DNA of 64,000 bases from Rahnella aceris (lineage in GTDB: Bacteria > Pseudomonadota > Gammaproteobacteria > Enterobacterales > Enterobacteriaceae). The notes under the pieces are model-generated. The model worked only from the letters and a program-made list of their open reading frames with translations. It was not told the DNA's origin and searched no databases. The stretch covers positions 495,711 through 559,710 of the forward strand of contig NZ_JAADJV010000003.1 in assembly GCF_011684115.1 (NCBI RefSeq). Reading direction: 5' to 3'. Every line of letters starts with the position of its first letter. Within the stretch, counting starts at the first letter, position 1. Both the position numbers and the translations under genes were made by a program. Of the stretch, positions 15,820 to 25,601 are shown in pieces.

Positions 15820-17107
15820 TAGCCAGTTTATCAGTACAGAAAAAATCGACGACATTCCTTATCAGCGTCTGGCTGACAGGGTGCCGACGCCGTTTTATGC
15901 CTACAGCGCCTCGCAAATAAAGGCCGACTTTTCAGCATTAAAAAAGTCACTTCCGGATGAGATTCATTATTTTTATTCGCTCAAAGCTAATCCCAATAAA
16001 ACACTGGTTCAGTTGTTAAACCGGGAAGGTACGGGTTGTGAAGTGTGTTCTCTGGCAGAACTGGAAACAGTGATAAGTCAGGGTGTGCCCCCGGAGGATA
16101 TTATTTTCGTGGGTCCCGGAAAATACATTGCTGAATTAACCCAATGCTGTCGCATCGGTATTAAAGCTGTCGTCATCGAATCCATTGAAGAAATAAAACT
16201 TCTGAATGATATTGCTGCCAGCATGGGCGTTATACAAACCATCGCCTTGCGCATCAACCCTGAGTTTACGGGCGAAAAAGCCAAACTGGTGATGAGCGGC
16301 AAACCACGGCAATTTGGCATCGACGAACAACTTTTACCGCAGGCATTTGCCTGTGTCGCACAACAGGAAAATTTACGACTGGCGGGGATCCATATTTATC
16401 TCGGTACACGGATCCTCGACTGGCAAGCGCTGGCTAAAAATACCCTGAATATTCTGTCACTGGCGGGATCTTTGCAGGAGATCTACCAGGTCGATTTTGA
16501 TTTTGTCGATGTCGGCGGGGGTTTTGGCGTCAGGTATTTTGATAAAGAAAAGCCACTGGATATTGTTGCGCTCGGTGGCGCGTTAGCGCTCGTTATCCGC
16601 AATTATCATGACAAATTTCCGCGCTGTAAGATCATCGTCGAACTGGGCAGATATCTGATTGCCCGTGCAGGCATTTTCGTCACCCGCGTTAATTATCTTA
16701 AACCCTCCCGGGACGAATGGTTCGCGGTGTGTGATGGCGGAGCCAACTGTCACGGCAGCGCCGCTGGCATCAACTCACTGATCCGGCGTAATTTTCCGAT
16801 GGCCCGTCTGGGTGAAACCCGTGCCGGGACACAACATCGTTATCAGGTCACCGGCCCGCTTTGTACCCCCACCGATATATTAGGTGAAAACATTATGCTG
16901 GCGGAACTGCATCCGGGTGATCTGATCGGCATCGGACATTCAGGCGCATACGGGGCCAGTGCTTCACCCGTCAACTTTTTAAGTTTTGGTCATCCCGCCG
17001 AAATTCTGGTGGAGAAAGGTCAGGCTTTCCTTATCCGAACCGCAGATAGCATTGAGACATTATTGGCACCTCAGATATGTCAGCCTTTATCTGTCGGAAA
17101 TGCCTGA
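15800..17107 (+). CDS. PLP-dependent decarboxylase, fold type III (BtrK / DAP-ornithine decarboxylase-like)
   Basis: 435 residues. N-terminal alanine-racemase-like barrel: PLP lysine in YSLKANPN (Lys62), glycine loop in VDVGGGFGVRY, and ELGRYLIARAG. C-terminal beta domain: CDGGANCHGS (Cys-Asp of the substrate site) and SGAYGASASPVNF. The family decarboxylates amino acids such as meso-DAP, ornithine, or aminoacyl groups held on an ACP. Here the upstream overlapping gene is an ACP, as in butirosin BtrI-BtrK and in exosortase-A clusters, so decarboxylation of a carrier-bound amino acid is plausible. ATG 15800 has CGGAGG upstream. Confidence 0.85.
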   Translation: MSAFPPDSQFISTEKIDDIPYQRLADRVPTPFYAYSASQIKADFSALKKSLPDEIHYFYSLKANPNKTLVQLLNREGTGCEVCSLAELETVISQGVPPEDIIFVGPGKYIAELTQCCRIGIKAVVIESIEEIKLLNDIAASMGVIQTIALRINPEFTGEKAKLVMSGKPRQFGIDEQLLPQAFACVAQQENLRLAGIHIYLGTRILDWQALAKNTLNILSLAGSLQEIYQVDFDFVDVGGGFGVRYFDKEKPLDIVALGGALALVIRNYHDKFPRCKIIVELGRYLIARAGIFVTRVNYLKPSRDEWFAVCDGGANCHGSAAGINSLIRRNFPMARLGETRAGTQHRYQVTGPLCTPTDILGENIMLAELHPGDLIGIGHSGAYGASASPVNFLSFGHPAEILVEKGQAFLIRTADSIETLLAPQICQPLSVGNA

Positions 17108-17116
17108 GGAATCTGT

Positions 17117-18028
17117 ATGTCTCTGGAATTTTCAGCCTCCAATATTCTTTGGCATGAGTTTGAAAAAAATAACAATCCTTCTGCTACGGTGGAGAGTGAA
17201 CAACTGGATAAAGTTAAAAGTTTTGTTAACGCTTTTTTTCAGTCACATTCCCGCACATGCGAAGCCCAGCTTCAGCCCGTCTCCCGTTGGGTTAACTCTC
17301 AAAACCTGACATTCACGACGATGCTCAAAAAACTGGTGACCCAGTTGGAAGAGCAGGCGCTGGTCAATGACCTGGATTTGGTGGTGCTGACCCACTGGAC
17401 GCCCGATGCTGAAATTGGCGCTTCAGTGACCAATGCCATTATTTATGAAACCGGTTCTCATAACGCTTTTGGTATTGCCATCAGCGATCATGGTTTAAGC
17501 AGTGGATTTGTCGCGTTGCAAATCATTGAAGATTACCTGGAAGATATCGGCGGGGACAAACGTCCGCGTAAAGCCCTGCTGATGATGGCAGATCAGGATG
17601 CCATTCTGTATGACAGCCCTTATCTCGCCAATTTCCACCCCGCGGCCAGTTGCTGTTTGCTCCTTTTACAAAGCAACGCGACCCACGAACCCCATAAGGT
17701 CGCCGGTAATATTACCTTTAAAAATTATCAGAAAACCTCGCTGCCGGTTTCAACGGCGGACATTTATCCCCTGCTTTCCACGCTGAAGATGTTCAGTGCC
17801 GCTGAAAACGCATTGCCGCTGATTATTCTGACCAGCAAATCGTTTTCACAGGTTCTGCAACGGGATGCCAACTTCTCGGGTGTCAGGATAGAAACCTGGG
17901 ACGATGCTTTACTGTCTTCAGCACCCTGGGTGTTATTAAAAAAGCTCGCTCAGAAAAATACGCGGTTCTTATTAATGATGCCGGAAGGGAAGAATATGAT
18001 CTTCGCCAGTTTTGTGATGGAGAGCTGA
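17117..18028 (+). CDS. Degenerate KAS III-like protein (PqsB-like partner), no catalytic Cys
   Basis: 303 residues with the two-half thiolase-fold pattern (LVVLTHWTPDAEIGASVTNAI, FGIAISDHGLSSGFVALQII, then a second half ending in a GKNMIFASFVMES strand). At the nucleophile position the segment reads SDHGLSSG, so the Cys is missing; no catalytic His or Asn motif is visible in the C-terminal half. It is paralogous to the protein at 29048 and sits immediately before a catalytic KAS III (2-base gap), like pqsB before pqsC. Inferred role: non-catalytic half of a heterodimeric condensing enzyme. Confidence 0.7.
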   Translation: MSLEFSASNILWHEFEKNNNPSATVESEQLDKVKSFVNAFFQSHSRTCEAQLQPVSRWVNSQNLTFTTMLKKLVTQLEEQALVNDLDLVVLTHWTPDAEIGASVTNAIIYETGSHNAFGIAISDHGLSSGFVALQIIEDYLEDIGGDKRPRKALLMMADQDAILYDSPYLANFHPAASCCLLLLQSNATHEPHKVAGNITFKNYQKTSLPVSTADIYPLLSTLKMFSAAENALPLIILTSKSFSQVLQRDANFSGVRIETWDDALLSSAPWVLLKKLAQKNTRFLLMMPEGKNMIFASFVMES

Positions 18029-18030
18029 AG

Positions 18031-19053
18031 GTGTATATCCATGCCATCACAAGCCTGATAGCTCCGGTTCTTACCCCGCTCTCCCTGCTGGAAAAAAAAT
18101 ACTGCTGGGGAGAACGGAATCATAAAATTTTTAGCCGTTTTCATAAGATGCAATCTGCCAGTCTGTTTGCTGATGAAACATTGCCGGATCTGCTCTCCGA
18201 CCTTCTGCAAAAATTACGCGCTGAATGCGACCCCGGTTTATTTCGCCAAATCCGCTATGTCGCCTGGGCGCATTCTCTGCACGCCACAAGCCCGTTTGAC
18301 CGGATGGAAGAACTGTCCACGGTATTTCAGACGTTTTTTGGCGACCAGGAGATCGAATTTTTTTCTGCGACACAGGCTTCCTGCGCTTCAGGTCTGGTGA
18401 GTTTGAAATATTTGCAGGCGAAAATGCGCGCCGCACAGCAGAACACTCTCTCTGAGAACTGTGGCTCTGAGAACTGTGGCTCTGAGAACCTGGCCTCTGT
18501 CTGCGGGGTGCTGATCACCGGTGAAAAATGTTTTCACCGCACGGTGCAATATGTCGATCAGAATGGTTATTTTGGCGAAGCCTTTTGCGCCACGCTGGTT
18601 GGCATGGCCCCTTCTCCTCATTCGCTGCATCTGCGTGCACTGCATTTACAACAACTCGGGGCTTATGGCACGCGGATGCGGGAAACGGATCGCGAAAGTG
18701 AAAATGCCTATGACCACGCATTTTTGCCGGTGATGACCGAAACCATTCAAAAAACGCTGGCGGGCGCGGGACGTAAACCGGAAGAACTCAGCGCCGTGCT
18801 CCCTTACCACATCAGCCCGGTGACCTTTGACCGCCTTGCTGATCGCAGCGGATTTAGCCGGGACATCGTATTCCGCCATAACCTCTACACGCTCGGTCAC
18901 TGCTTTTGCAGCGATGCGTTTCTCAATATCAAAAGCCTGCTTGCCTGTGGGGATAATGCCGTCAGAGCGCGGTGCATTCTGGCTCTGGCCTCAGGCGTGG
19001 CGGGCACCTTTGGCGCAATGGTTCTCGAATCAGACAATGAGGATATTCCATGA
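18031..19053 (+). CDS. KAS III-like condensing enzyme, catalytic (PqsC-like)
   Basis: 340 residues, GTG start with GGAG upstream. The nucleophile is Cys118 (TQASCASGLVSL) and the general base His260 (LPYHISPVTF). The third position, Asn in FabH, is His290 (TLGHCFCSDAFLN). The family forms C-C, ester or amide bonds between an enzyme-bound acyl group and a second substrate. It overlaps the following ligase gene by 4 bases. A short in-frame repeat (SENCG twice) lies between residues 141 and 153. Confidence 0.78.
   Translation: MYIHAITSLIAPVLTPLSLLEKKYCWGERNHKIFSRFHKMQSASLFADETLPDLLSDLLQKLRAECDPGLFRQIRYVAWAHSLHATSPFDRMEELSTVFQTFFGDQEIEFFSATQASCASGLVSLKYLQAKMRAAQQNTLSENCGSENCGSENLASVCGVLITGEKCFHRTVQYVDQNGYFGEAFCATLVGMAPSPHSLHLRALHLQQLGAYGTRMRETDRESENAYDHAFLPVMTETIQKTLAGAGRKPEELSAVLPYHISPVTFDRLADRSGFSRDIVFRHNLYTLGHCFCSDAFLNIKSLLACGDNAVRARCILALASGVAGTFGAMVLESDNEDIP
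18451..18489 (+). repeat. In-frame 15-base tandem repeat, 2.6 copies
   Basis: Unit TCTGAGAACTGTGGC repeated twice, then TCTGAGAAC. It encodes SENCG-SENCG-SEN in a loop of the KAS III-like protein after the active-site helix. It is a multiple of three and so length-neutral for the frame. Confidence 0.85.
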
Positions 19054-20630
19054 GCACAACCCATTTAACACAGTGGCTGGCCCGTGCTGCACAGGCTTTT
19101 CCCGAGAAAACCGCCCTGGTTGCCGGTGATGAAGAGATAAGCTGGTCAGCACTGTTCCAGCGGGTCATGAAAACGGCCACCTGTTTGCAACAGCATCACA
19201 TTAAACGGGGCGATCGGGTGGTGGTCTGGCTGCCGAACAGTATCGACTTTGTGGTGTGCTTCTGGGCGGTTCAGCACCTGCAAGCCATTTTTGTCCCTCT
19301 TAACCCTGACACGCCCGTCGCGCGCGTGGGCTGGATATGCAACAACGCAGAAGCCAGTTTGCTGATCAGCAGTGCAGATCAGGCGGATGCGCGGGTCACG
19401 GCTAGTGCAGATCGCGCCCCGTATCCGGTGCTGTTTGACAAGCCGGGCACAGAAAGTCTGAGCCGCCCGGCGTTACTTTCATTACAGCAGATCGCGGCGC
19501 AGGCAGACGTCACACCGCTTGTGCCGGAAGACGCGCTGGATATCGATCTGGCCTGCCTGATTTACACATCCGGTTCCACCGGAGATCCGAAAGGCGTCAT
19601 GCTGACCCAGCGCAATATGTTGAGCGCGGCGACATCCGTCAGCACCTATCTGGATCTGAGGGCAAGCGATCGGATTTTCTGCACGATCCCGATGAGTTTT
19701 GACTACGGGCTTTATCAGGCCATCATGGCCACCAGAGTGGGCGCGACGCTGATTATCGAAAAAGATTTCAGCCGTCCGTTGTTTGCCCTCAAACAACTGG
19801 TGAAACAGCGGGCATCGGTTTTGCCGATTGTCCCCACCATGCTGGCCCTCATTGCCCCTCTGGCAAAACGTTATGATTTTTCATCCGTGCGTAAAATCAC
19901 GAATACGGCTGCCGCGTTGCATTCCAATGATATTGATACGCTGATTGCCCTGTTCCCTCAGGCAGAAATTTTCTCTATGTACGGACTGACGGAATGCCAT
20001 CGCTGCACCTGGCTTCCGCCAGCGATGTTGTCGACACATAAAGAGAGCGTCGGTTACGCCATCCCGAATACCGAACTTTGGGTGGTGGATGACAACGGTG
20101 TCCCGCATCGCAGCAATGCCACGGGCGAGCTGGTTATTCGTGGCGCGACGGTCATGCGCGGTTACTGGCGCAATGAAGAACAGACGCAAAAGAAATTACG
20201 TCCCGGCCCGCTGCCCGGCGAATCCGTGCTGTATACCGGAGACATCTGCCGGCTGGATGAACGTGGCCTGCTTTATTTTGTCGCCCGCAAAGATGACATT
20301 CTGAAAACCAACGGCGAAAAAGTGGCGCCGCGGGAAGTCGAAGGCGTGCTCAAACGCATCCCCGGGGTCGGACAGGTAGCGGTGATTGGCGTCCCTCATG
20401 CCATTTACGGTGATGAGATCGTCGCCTGTATTGAATGTGTGACGGCGCCCGATATTGCCCTGCTCAAAGCCTTCTGTCAGACCCATCTCGAAAGCTACAA
20501 GCGCCCTCACCGCTATTATTTCAGTGAGGCGTTACCCAAAAATAATAACGGAAAGATTGATCGTAACCGGCTGCCTGAACTCCTGTTACAGCGCTCCCAT
20601 GATGTTCAACGCGAATCCGTAAAATCATAA
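19050..20630 (+). CDS. Acyl-CoA/ACP ligase, AMP-forming (class I adenylate-forming enzyme)
   Basis: 526 residues. P-loop-like core LIYTSGSTGDPKGVMLTQRN, adenine motif MYGLTECHRC, hinge region YTGDICRLDERGLLYFVARKDDILKTNGEKVAP, and C-terminal catalytic Lys in NNNGKIDRNRLPE. It activates a carboxylic acid as the adenylate and hands it to CoA or a carrier protein. Overall it resembles the AMP ligase that accompanies an ACP and a BtrK-like decarboxylase in exosortase-A-associated clusters, the same three families found here. An ACP gene follows 10 bases downstream, its likely partner. Confidence 0.85.
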   Translation: MSTTHLTQWLARAAQAFPEKTALVAGDEEISWSALFQRVMKTATCLQQHHIKRGDRVVVWLPNSIDFVVCFWAVQHLQAIFVPLNPDTPVARVGWICNNAEASLLISSADQADARVTASADRAPYPVLFDKPGTESLSRPALLSLQQIAAQADVTPLVPEDALDIDLACLIYTSGSTGDPKGVMLTQRNMLSAATSVSTYLDLRASDRIFCTIPMSFDYGLYQAIMATRVGATLIIEKDFSRPLFALKQLVKQRASVLPIVPTMLALIAPLAKRYDFSSVRKITNTAAALHSNDIDTLIALFPQAEIFSMYGLTECHRCTWLPPAMLSTHKESVGYAIPNTELWVVDDNGVPHRSNATGELVIRGATVMRGYWRNEEQTQKKLRPGPLPGESVLYTGDICRLDERGLLYFVARKDDILKTNGEKVAPREVEGVLKRIPGVGQVAVIGVPHAIYGDEIVACIECVTAPDIALLKAFCQTHLESYKRPHRYYFSEALPKNNNGKIDRNRLPELLLQRSHDVQRESVKS

Positions 20631-20640
20631 GGAAATCATT

Positions 20641-20895
20641 ATGTTTACTTCAACAATCATTGAGGCCATCGGCTTAGTGCTGGAAAGTTCTCATCTCTCA
20701 GAACTGCATGCAGAAACACATCTGGAACGCGATTTAGGCTTTGAAAGCGGGCTGTATATTGAACTGATTATGTATCTGGAAGAGAAAGTCGACGGGCTGA
20801 TCCTGGATCCGGCCACGTTGGAATTTGAGCATTTTGAAACCGTGGGCAGCTTATCGAGATTCATTCAACTGCAACTCGCGAACCGGGCTGCCTGA
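20641..20895 (+). CDS. Acyl/aminoacyl carrier protein
   Basis: 84 residues, helical. Carrier-protein motif LGFESGLYIELIMYLEEKVDGLIL; the Ser of FESG is the expected 4'-phosphopantetheine site, in place of the usual DSL. The downstream adenylating enzyme starts immediately after the stop codon, suggesting this protein is its aminoacyl acceptor, in the way DltC accepts D-alanine from DltA. The PPTase at 33870 would activate it. Confidence 0.8.
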   Translation: MFTSTIIEAIGLVLESSHLSELHAETHLERDLGFESGLYIELIMYLEEKVDGLILDPATLEFEHFETVGSLSRFIQLQLANRAA

Positions 20896-22449
20896 ATGGA
20901 ACAATGGGCAGAGGTTATCGCGATTTTCATGCGTTTCCGGCACCGGCCCGAACTTGCCTGGTGCCATGATACACACCGTCGCGATTATGCCACGCTGAGT
21001 CAGCGCGCAATGGATCTCGCCGTGCAGATCCGCCAGCATCAGACAGACACTGACCGCCATGTAAAACCGGTGCTGGTATACGGGCATAAGTCGTTCGATT
21101 TTATTGCCGCCTGGTGGGCATGCCTGCTCTGCGGCTGCCCGGTGGTGCCCGTTGAATCGGATAACAGCCCGGAACGGGTGGAGAAAATTGCGCTCACCCT
21201 CGGCGCAGGTCTGCTGCTGAATACGACGGCGACGCCGGTTCAGATGAACGCGGTCAGGGTACTCAACACGGCGGAAATTAACGGACCTGTCTGTACGGAT
21301 GCCACACTGCATGCGCTGCTGAGTGAAAGCCGCCAGCGTTTGCAGGATGTCCCCGGCGAACCGCTGGCTTACATCATGTTTTCCTCCGGCACCACCGGCG
21401 AGCCGAAAGGGATCCAAATCACCCTGCGCAATATGGTGAATTTCATTCACTGGATCCGCGAAGATTTTCCACTGGACGGTGCCGTCACCGGCAATGTTCG
21501 CTACTGCTTTGATGTTTCCTTATTTGAAATCTGGTTAGCCTGGGTTTTCCTGCAACCGCTGTCGGTGCTCGATCACCGCGAACTCATCAGCACCCGCAAA
21601 ATGATTGCACAGCATGCAGAAACCGGTGTTGTCTGCTGGGTATCCACGCCTTCGATTATCCGCCTTTATCTGCTGGACCCCACGTTCAGTGCCGCACAAC
21701 TTCCCCTGCTCCGGCGGTTTATTTTTTGCGGTGAAACACTGACAAAAGACATCGTCACACAGCTATGGACACGATTTCCCGATGCCAGCGTGATAAACAC
21801 CTATGGCCCGACGGAATGCACGGTTGCGGTGACCTCGGTGCTTATTACACCTGAAATGATCAGCGACCCGCTACCCTTGCCGATTGGCGCGGCCAGACCG
21901 GGCGCGGTACTCAGCCTGCACGGACAGGAAAGTGACAGCGGCCGGGGCGAGCTGTTAATCAGCGGCCCCTGCGTCGGGCCAGGCTACCTCAATGCACCGC
22001 TGAAACAGCAAACACAGTTTATCCGCCATGCCGGGCAAAATGCCTATCTGACCGGTGATATCGGCCAGGCGAAGGGAGATTGTTACTATTTTCTTGGCCG
22101 CGAAGACGGGGAAGTCAAAATCCAGGGACACCGCATCGATCTCTATGAAATTGAGCATTTCCTGCGTAGCCAGAATCTCGTGTCGGATGTCGTTGCAGTG
22201 CCTTTTCTACGCAAAGGCAATGCCGAGGCTATCCAGGCCTGCGTGATCCTCAATGATTCCTGCACGCTTTCAGCGCTGGGCCACGCGATGCAGGCGCATT
22301 TCCCGCCGTGGTCGATCCCCCGTTACTGGTATGCCATTCCTCATACTATTTTGAATCATAACGGAAAACTCGACCGCAGCGCGGCGCGTGATCTGGCACT
22401 GGATAAAGGGGAGAAATATGTTTTTATCGCAAATCAGACCGCTGTTTGA
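20896..22449 (+). CDS. DltA-like amino acid-activating enzyme 1
   Basis: 517 residues. A-domain core motifs: YIMFSSGTTGEPKGIQIT, CFDVSLFEIWLAW, STPSIIRLYLLDPTFS, FIFCGETLT, NTYGPTECTVAVTSV, YLTGDIG, and C-terminal NHNGKLDRSA with the catalytic Lys. The STPS...FCGE...NTYGPTE order is very close to DltA, the D-alanine:carrier ligase, rather than to modular NRPS domains. The Asp in CFDVS would contact the substrate amino group, so an amino acid substrate is expected; which one is not readable by eye. Coupled tightly to the ACP upstream and to a second DltA-like gene downstream. Confidence 0.82.
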   Translation: MEQWAEVIAIFMRFRHRPELAWCHDTHRRDYATLSQRAMDLAVQIRQHQTDTDRHVKPVLVYGHKSFDFIAAWWACLLCGCPVVPVESDNSPERVEKIALTLGAGLLLNTTATPVQMNAVRVLNTAEINGPVCTDATLHALLSESRQRLQDVPGEPLAYIMFSSGTTGEPKGIQITLRNMVNFIHWIREDFPLDGAVTGNVRYCFDVSLFEIWLAWVFLQPLSVLDHRELISTRKMIAQHAETGVVCWVSTPSIIRLYLLDPTFSAAQLPLLRRFIFCGETLTKDIVTQLWTRFPDASVINTYGPTECTVAVTSVLITPEMISDPLPLPIGAARPGAVLSLHGQESDSGRGELLISGPCVGPGYLNAPLKQQTQFIRHAGQNAYLTGDIGQAKGDCYYFLGREDGEVKIQGHRIDLYEIEHFLRSQNLVSDVVAVPFLRKGNAEAIQACVILNDSCTLSALGHAMQAHFPPWSIPRYWYAIPHTILNHNGKLDRSAARDLALDKGEKYVFIANQTAV

Positions 22450-23932
22450 CCGGCTTCGCAACCGCGATGACGCCATCGCGCTGATTAACCAGCAAGGCAC
22501 CTACAGTTTTGCTGAACTGGGCGCACGGACGGCCGCCATCGCCCATTTTCTTACCCCTCTGGCGGGTCGCAATGTGCTGATCTACGGTCATAAACAACTC
22601 GATGCGGTCGCCGCTATTCTGGCCTGCATCAGTAAAGGCTGTTGTTTTACCTTTGTGGATCAGGCAAATCCGCCGTCCAGAATTGAAAAAATAGCCCGGA
22701 TGACGCGCACGGAAGTGATCATCACCACCCTGCCGCACCCCCTCGCCGGGCTGGAACAATGGCCGCAGTGTGTCAGTGCTTCACTGGCAGACATTTCTCC
22801 TGCAACGCTGCCCGCTGAACCGTCATTCACCCAATCTCTTTTCTATATCCTTTCCACCTCGGGCAGCACCGGTGAGCCTAAAGGCGTTATGGTCAGTTAT
22901 GACAATTTTGCCGCTTTCAGCGCGTGGTTCGCACCGCAAGTCACCGGCGGAACGGACAAGGGCTGCCATATTAATCACGCCTGTTTTTCTTTTGATATGG
23001 CGATCCTCGATCTCATTCCGGTTCTCAGCCGCGGGCAGACCGTGCTGATGCTGGATCATTGCAATAATGTTTTGCCCCGGCAAAACATCAGGCTGATGAC
23101 AAGAGAGCCCGATGTGGCCGTCACCAGTTGGTTTTCAACACCCAGTTTTGCTGAACTCATGCTTAAAGACGCGCTGTTCAGCCACGTTAAGTTCCCCGCC
23201 CTGAAGCGTTTTTATATCGGCGGTGAACGGGTTGCGCCAGGTTTGATCACACAGTTACAGACGCGCTTTCCGGCGCTTGAAGTGATGCACGCTTATGGCC
23301 CGACCGAGACAACCTGCGTGACGCATACGCATCTTTTGTCCCAGCCGCTACACCATCAGGCAGGGTTATTGCCGCTGGGCAAGCCGCAAGGGCTGAACCG
23401 CATTCGCATCGTCGATGCGGCCGGTCATCCGGTTTCTGCCACAACGGTAGGTGAAGTCAGGCTTTACGGCCCTCAGGTTTCACAGGGCTATCTGCCGGAG
23501 GATCACCCCCGCAATCAGGCTTTTGCTGAGGATGAATGGGGTCGCTATTACGCCACGGGCGATCGCGGTTTTGTCGACGAAAATCAGTCACTGTTTATTT
23601 GCGGCAGAGATGACGGACAGTTTAAGTTGCATGGCAATCGCATTGAGCTGGCAGAAGTAGAATCCGCCGTGTGCCGAAATGCCAACGTGATCCAGTGCTG
23701 TCTGGTACCGCTCGAAGAACAGGGAAAAGTGACCGACCTGCAACTGTTTGTACAACTGCATGATGACAATGCGCTGCAGCGGCAAGCCTTACGCCATTTC
23801 TTGTCCGGGCAGCTACCGGGATACATGATCCCTAAACAACTGGTCTTTTGCCAACACTTCCCCCTGACATTGCATGGCAAAATAGACCGGCAGGAACTCG
23901 TCCGGCAATACGCGGTTTCTGACAGTTTTTAA
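22418..23932 (+). CDS. DltA-like amino acid-activating enzyme 2
   Basis: 504 residues from ATG 22418 (AAGGGGAG upstream), overlapping the previous gene by 32 bases. Motifs: YILSTSGSTGEPKGVMVS, ACFSFDMAILDLIPVLSRG, WFSTPSFAELMLKD, YIGGERV, HAYGPTETTCVTH, YATGDRG and C-terminal LHGKIDRQEL. As in its neighbour, the FSFD Asp expected for binding an amino group is kept. Two adjacent, diverged copies suggest two different amino acids, or one amino acid loaded onto two carriers. Confidence 0.82.
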   Translation: MFLSQIRPLFDRLRNRDDAIALINQQGTYSFAELGARTAAIAHFLTPLAGRNVLIYGHKQLDAVAAILACISKGCCFTFVDQANPPSRIEKIARMTRTEVIITTLPHPLAGLEQWPQCVSASLADISPATLPAEPSFTQSLFYILSTSGSTGEPKGVMVSYDNFAAFSAWFAPQVTGGTDKGCHINHACFSFDMAILDLIPVLSRGQTVLMLDHCNNVLPRQNIRLMTREPDVAVTSWFSTPSFAELMLKDALFSHVKFPALKRFYIGGERVAPGLITQLQTRFPALEVMHAYGPTETTCVTHTHLLSQPLHHQAGLLPLGKPQGLNRIRIVDAAGHPVSATTVGEVRLYGPQVSQGYLPEDHPRNQAFAEDEWGRYYATGDRGFVDENQSLFICGRDDGQFKLHGNRIELAEVESAVCRNANVIQCCLVPLEEQGKVTDLQLFVQLHDDNALQRQALRHFLSGQLPGYMIPKQLVFCQHFPLTLHGKIDRQELVRQYAVSDSF

Positions 23933-24051
23933 TCGACATCCTGCAATCACATATAAAAAATCCAGCGTAATTGCTGAGAAAATACCCGGCATCAATTTAT
24001 CTTCATGATGATGAAGGCCATATAATTTTATGACGGGTTAACGGGGTTATC

Positions 24052-24456
24052 ATGCGTTTCGATCATACCGGTTATGTCGTATCAGATACCGATGCAACCG
24101 TCGCGGCTATTAAACTCTTTTTCCCCGTGACCGTCAGGTATAAAGAACAGATTCATGCTCAGCGGGTGTTAATCACGTTGCTGTCCACGGCAGAGGGAAA
24201 TAACCAGATCGAGCTGGTTGAACCATTGCCAGATAATATTCATCTGCAAAGCATGCTGGATAAATCAGGCAAGTCATCCCTGCCTTATCATATTTGTTTT
24301 GTTGTCGATGATTTTGACCAGCAATATCAAACCATGAAATCCGCAGGCTGGATGGTATTAACGCGCCCGTTTCATGCCTTTAATAATCATCACCGCGCCA
24401 GCCACCTTTATCATCCTGATGCCGGAATCATCGAAATCATGTCGGGGTCGCTATGA
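24052..24456 (+). CDS. VOC-superfamily protein (glyoxalase / methylmalonyl-CoA epimerase-like)
   Basis: 134 residues with two beta-alpha-beta-beta-beta repeats: FDHTGYVVSDTDATVAAIKLFF...IELVEPL and PYHICFVVDDFDQQYQTMKSAGW...AGIIEIMSG. The metal-site pattern His (FDHTG), Glu (IELVEP), His (PYHICFVV) and Glu (IEIM) is complete, so it can bind a divalent metal. Members epimerise acyl thioesters, isomerise or cleave C-C bonds. After a 119-base gap it opens the second part of the rightward operon and overlaps the next gene by 4 bases. Confidence 0.8.
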   Translation: MRFDHTGYVVSDTDATVAAIKLFFPVTVRYKEQIHAQRVLITLLSTAEGNNQIELVEPLPDNIHLQSMLDKSGKSSLPYHICFVVDDFDQQYQTMKSAGWMVLTRPFHAFNNHHRASHLYHPDAGIIEIMSGSL

Positions 24457-25601
24457 AATCATTTTACGATCACCCATCAGACGCGGATTTTTTCACGCCG
24501 GATGCCCAGGCGCAGGCGATTGCCGATAAGCTCCGCCAGATAACCTCGCCGGACGACACGCGGGCGGTCATCAGCCAGTGGTCGCAGGCTGCGGCGTTTA
24601 ATCTCCTCGGCGTGCCCGCTGAATACCCGTCACACAAGCCACATCTTCAGGCTTATCAGCACATCCGTTTGACTGAGCGCTACCGGCTCTATGAAAAAGT
24701 GGCCTTTATCTCCCCGATACTCATGTTTTCGGCTCCCGGCCCCGGCATGGCGGCTTTTGCCGTCTCCGGGCTGGGGACAGAACAACAACAGGATGCTTTT
24801 TTTAGCCGCTTTCAGCAGACCTTAAGCTGGTCATGTTTTGCGATGACTGAACCGGCGCAGGGAAGCGATGCAGGTGCCATGGAAACCACGGCGTCGCCGG
24901 TTGACGGCGGGTATCTGCTCTGCGGGAGAAAAATGTTCATCGGCAACGGCATGATTGCCGATACCGGTGTGATATTTGCCCGCACAGCACCCGGACCTCT
25001 GGGTATTAATGCTTTTATTTTTAATCCGCAGTCAGCAGAAATTTCCCGCTACGCACTGGAATTAAACGGGTTGAAAGGCACTAACCTTGCGCACATGCAG
25101 TTTGATGATCTGTTTATCCCTGAAGCAGACATGTTGGGCAGGCATCTGAAGCCGACGGAGCGGTTTGCAAAATCCGCCATCGCCACATTCGATGCCCTGC
25201 GTCCTTGCGTCGGCGCGCTGGCGCTGGGTGTCGCGCGGCGCGCACTGCACGAATGGCAACATGAGCGGCGACTGACACCTTCGCAGTCTGCCTGGCTGTC
25301 GCAGATGGAACGCCGCTGGCTGGTGGTCTATCACCACGGGCTGCGGGTCTGCCAGCAAACCGAAGATAAGCTTGCGCCGGAAAATCATCCCGGAATGGTA
25401 AAAACCAGTTGCGTGATCCTGGCGGAAGAGCTGATTTGCGGACTGATTCACCGTACACCGGCCAGAGATATGCGTCTGCTAAACACACTATGGCAGGCCT
25501 TCCGGGATGTGAAAGCCTTTGAATACACTGAGGGAACGCGGCAGATCCACCGTTTAAATCAGGGGTTTTCCCGGCCGCAAGAGGTGAACACATGCCTGTA
25601 A
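24453..25601 (+). CDS. Acyl-CoA dehydrogenase-like flavoenzyme 1
   Basis: 382 residues. FAD/substrate motif FAMTEPAQGSDAGAMETTAS and ADTGVIFARTAPG in the central beta domain; the C-terminal helical domain ends FEYTEGTRQIHRLNQGF, where the EGT Glu is the alpha-proton-abstracting base. In carrier-protein pathways such enzymes oxidise aminoacyl- or acyl-S-carrier substrates (for example prolyl to pyrrolyl). The location among DltA-like ligases and ACPs suggests a carrier-bound substrate rather than fatty acid catabolism. Confidence 0.82.
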   Translation: MKSFYDHPSDADFFTPDAQAQAIADKLRQITSPDDTRAVISQWSQAAAFNLLGVPAEYPSHKPHLQAYQHIRLTERYRLYEKVAFISPILMFSAPGPGMAAFAVSGLGTEQQQDAFFSRFQQTLSWSCFAMTEPAQGSDAGAMETTASPVDGGYLLCGRKMFIGNGMIADTGVIFARTAPGPLGINAFIFNPQSAEISRYALELNGLKGTNLAHMQFDDLFIPEADMLGRHLKPTERFAKSAIATFDALRPCVGALALGVARRALHEWQHERRLTPSQSAWLSQMERRWLVVYHHGLRVCQQTEDKLAPENHPGMVKTSCVILAEELICGLIHRTPARDMRLLNTLWQAFRDVKAFEYTEGTRQIHRLNQGFSRPQEVNTCL

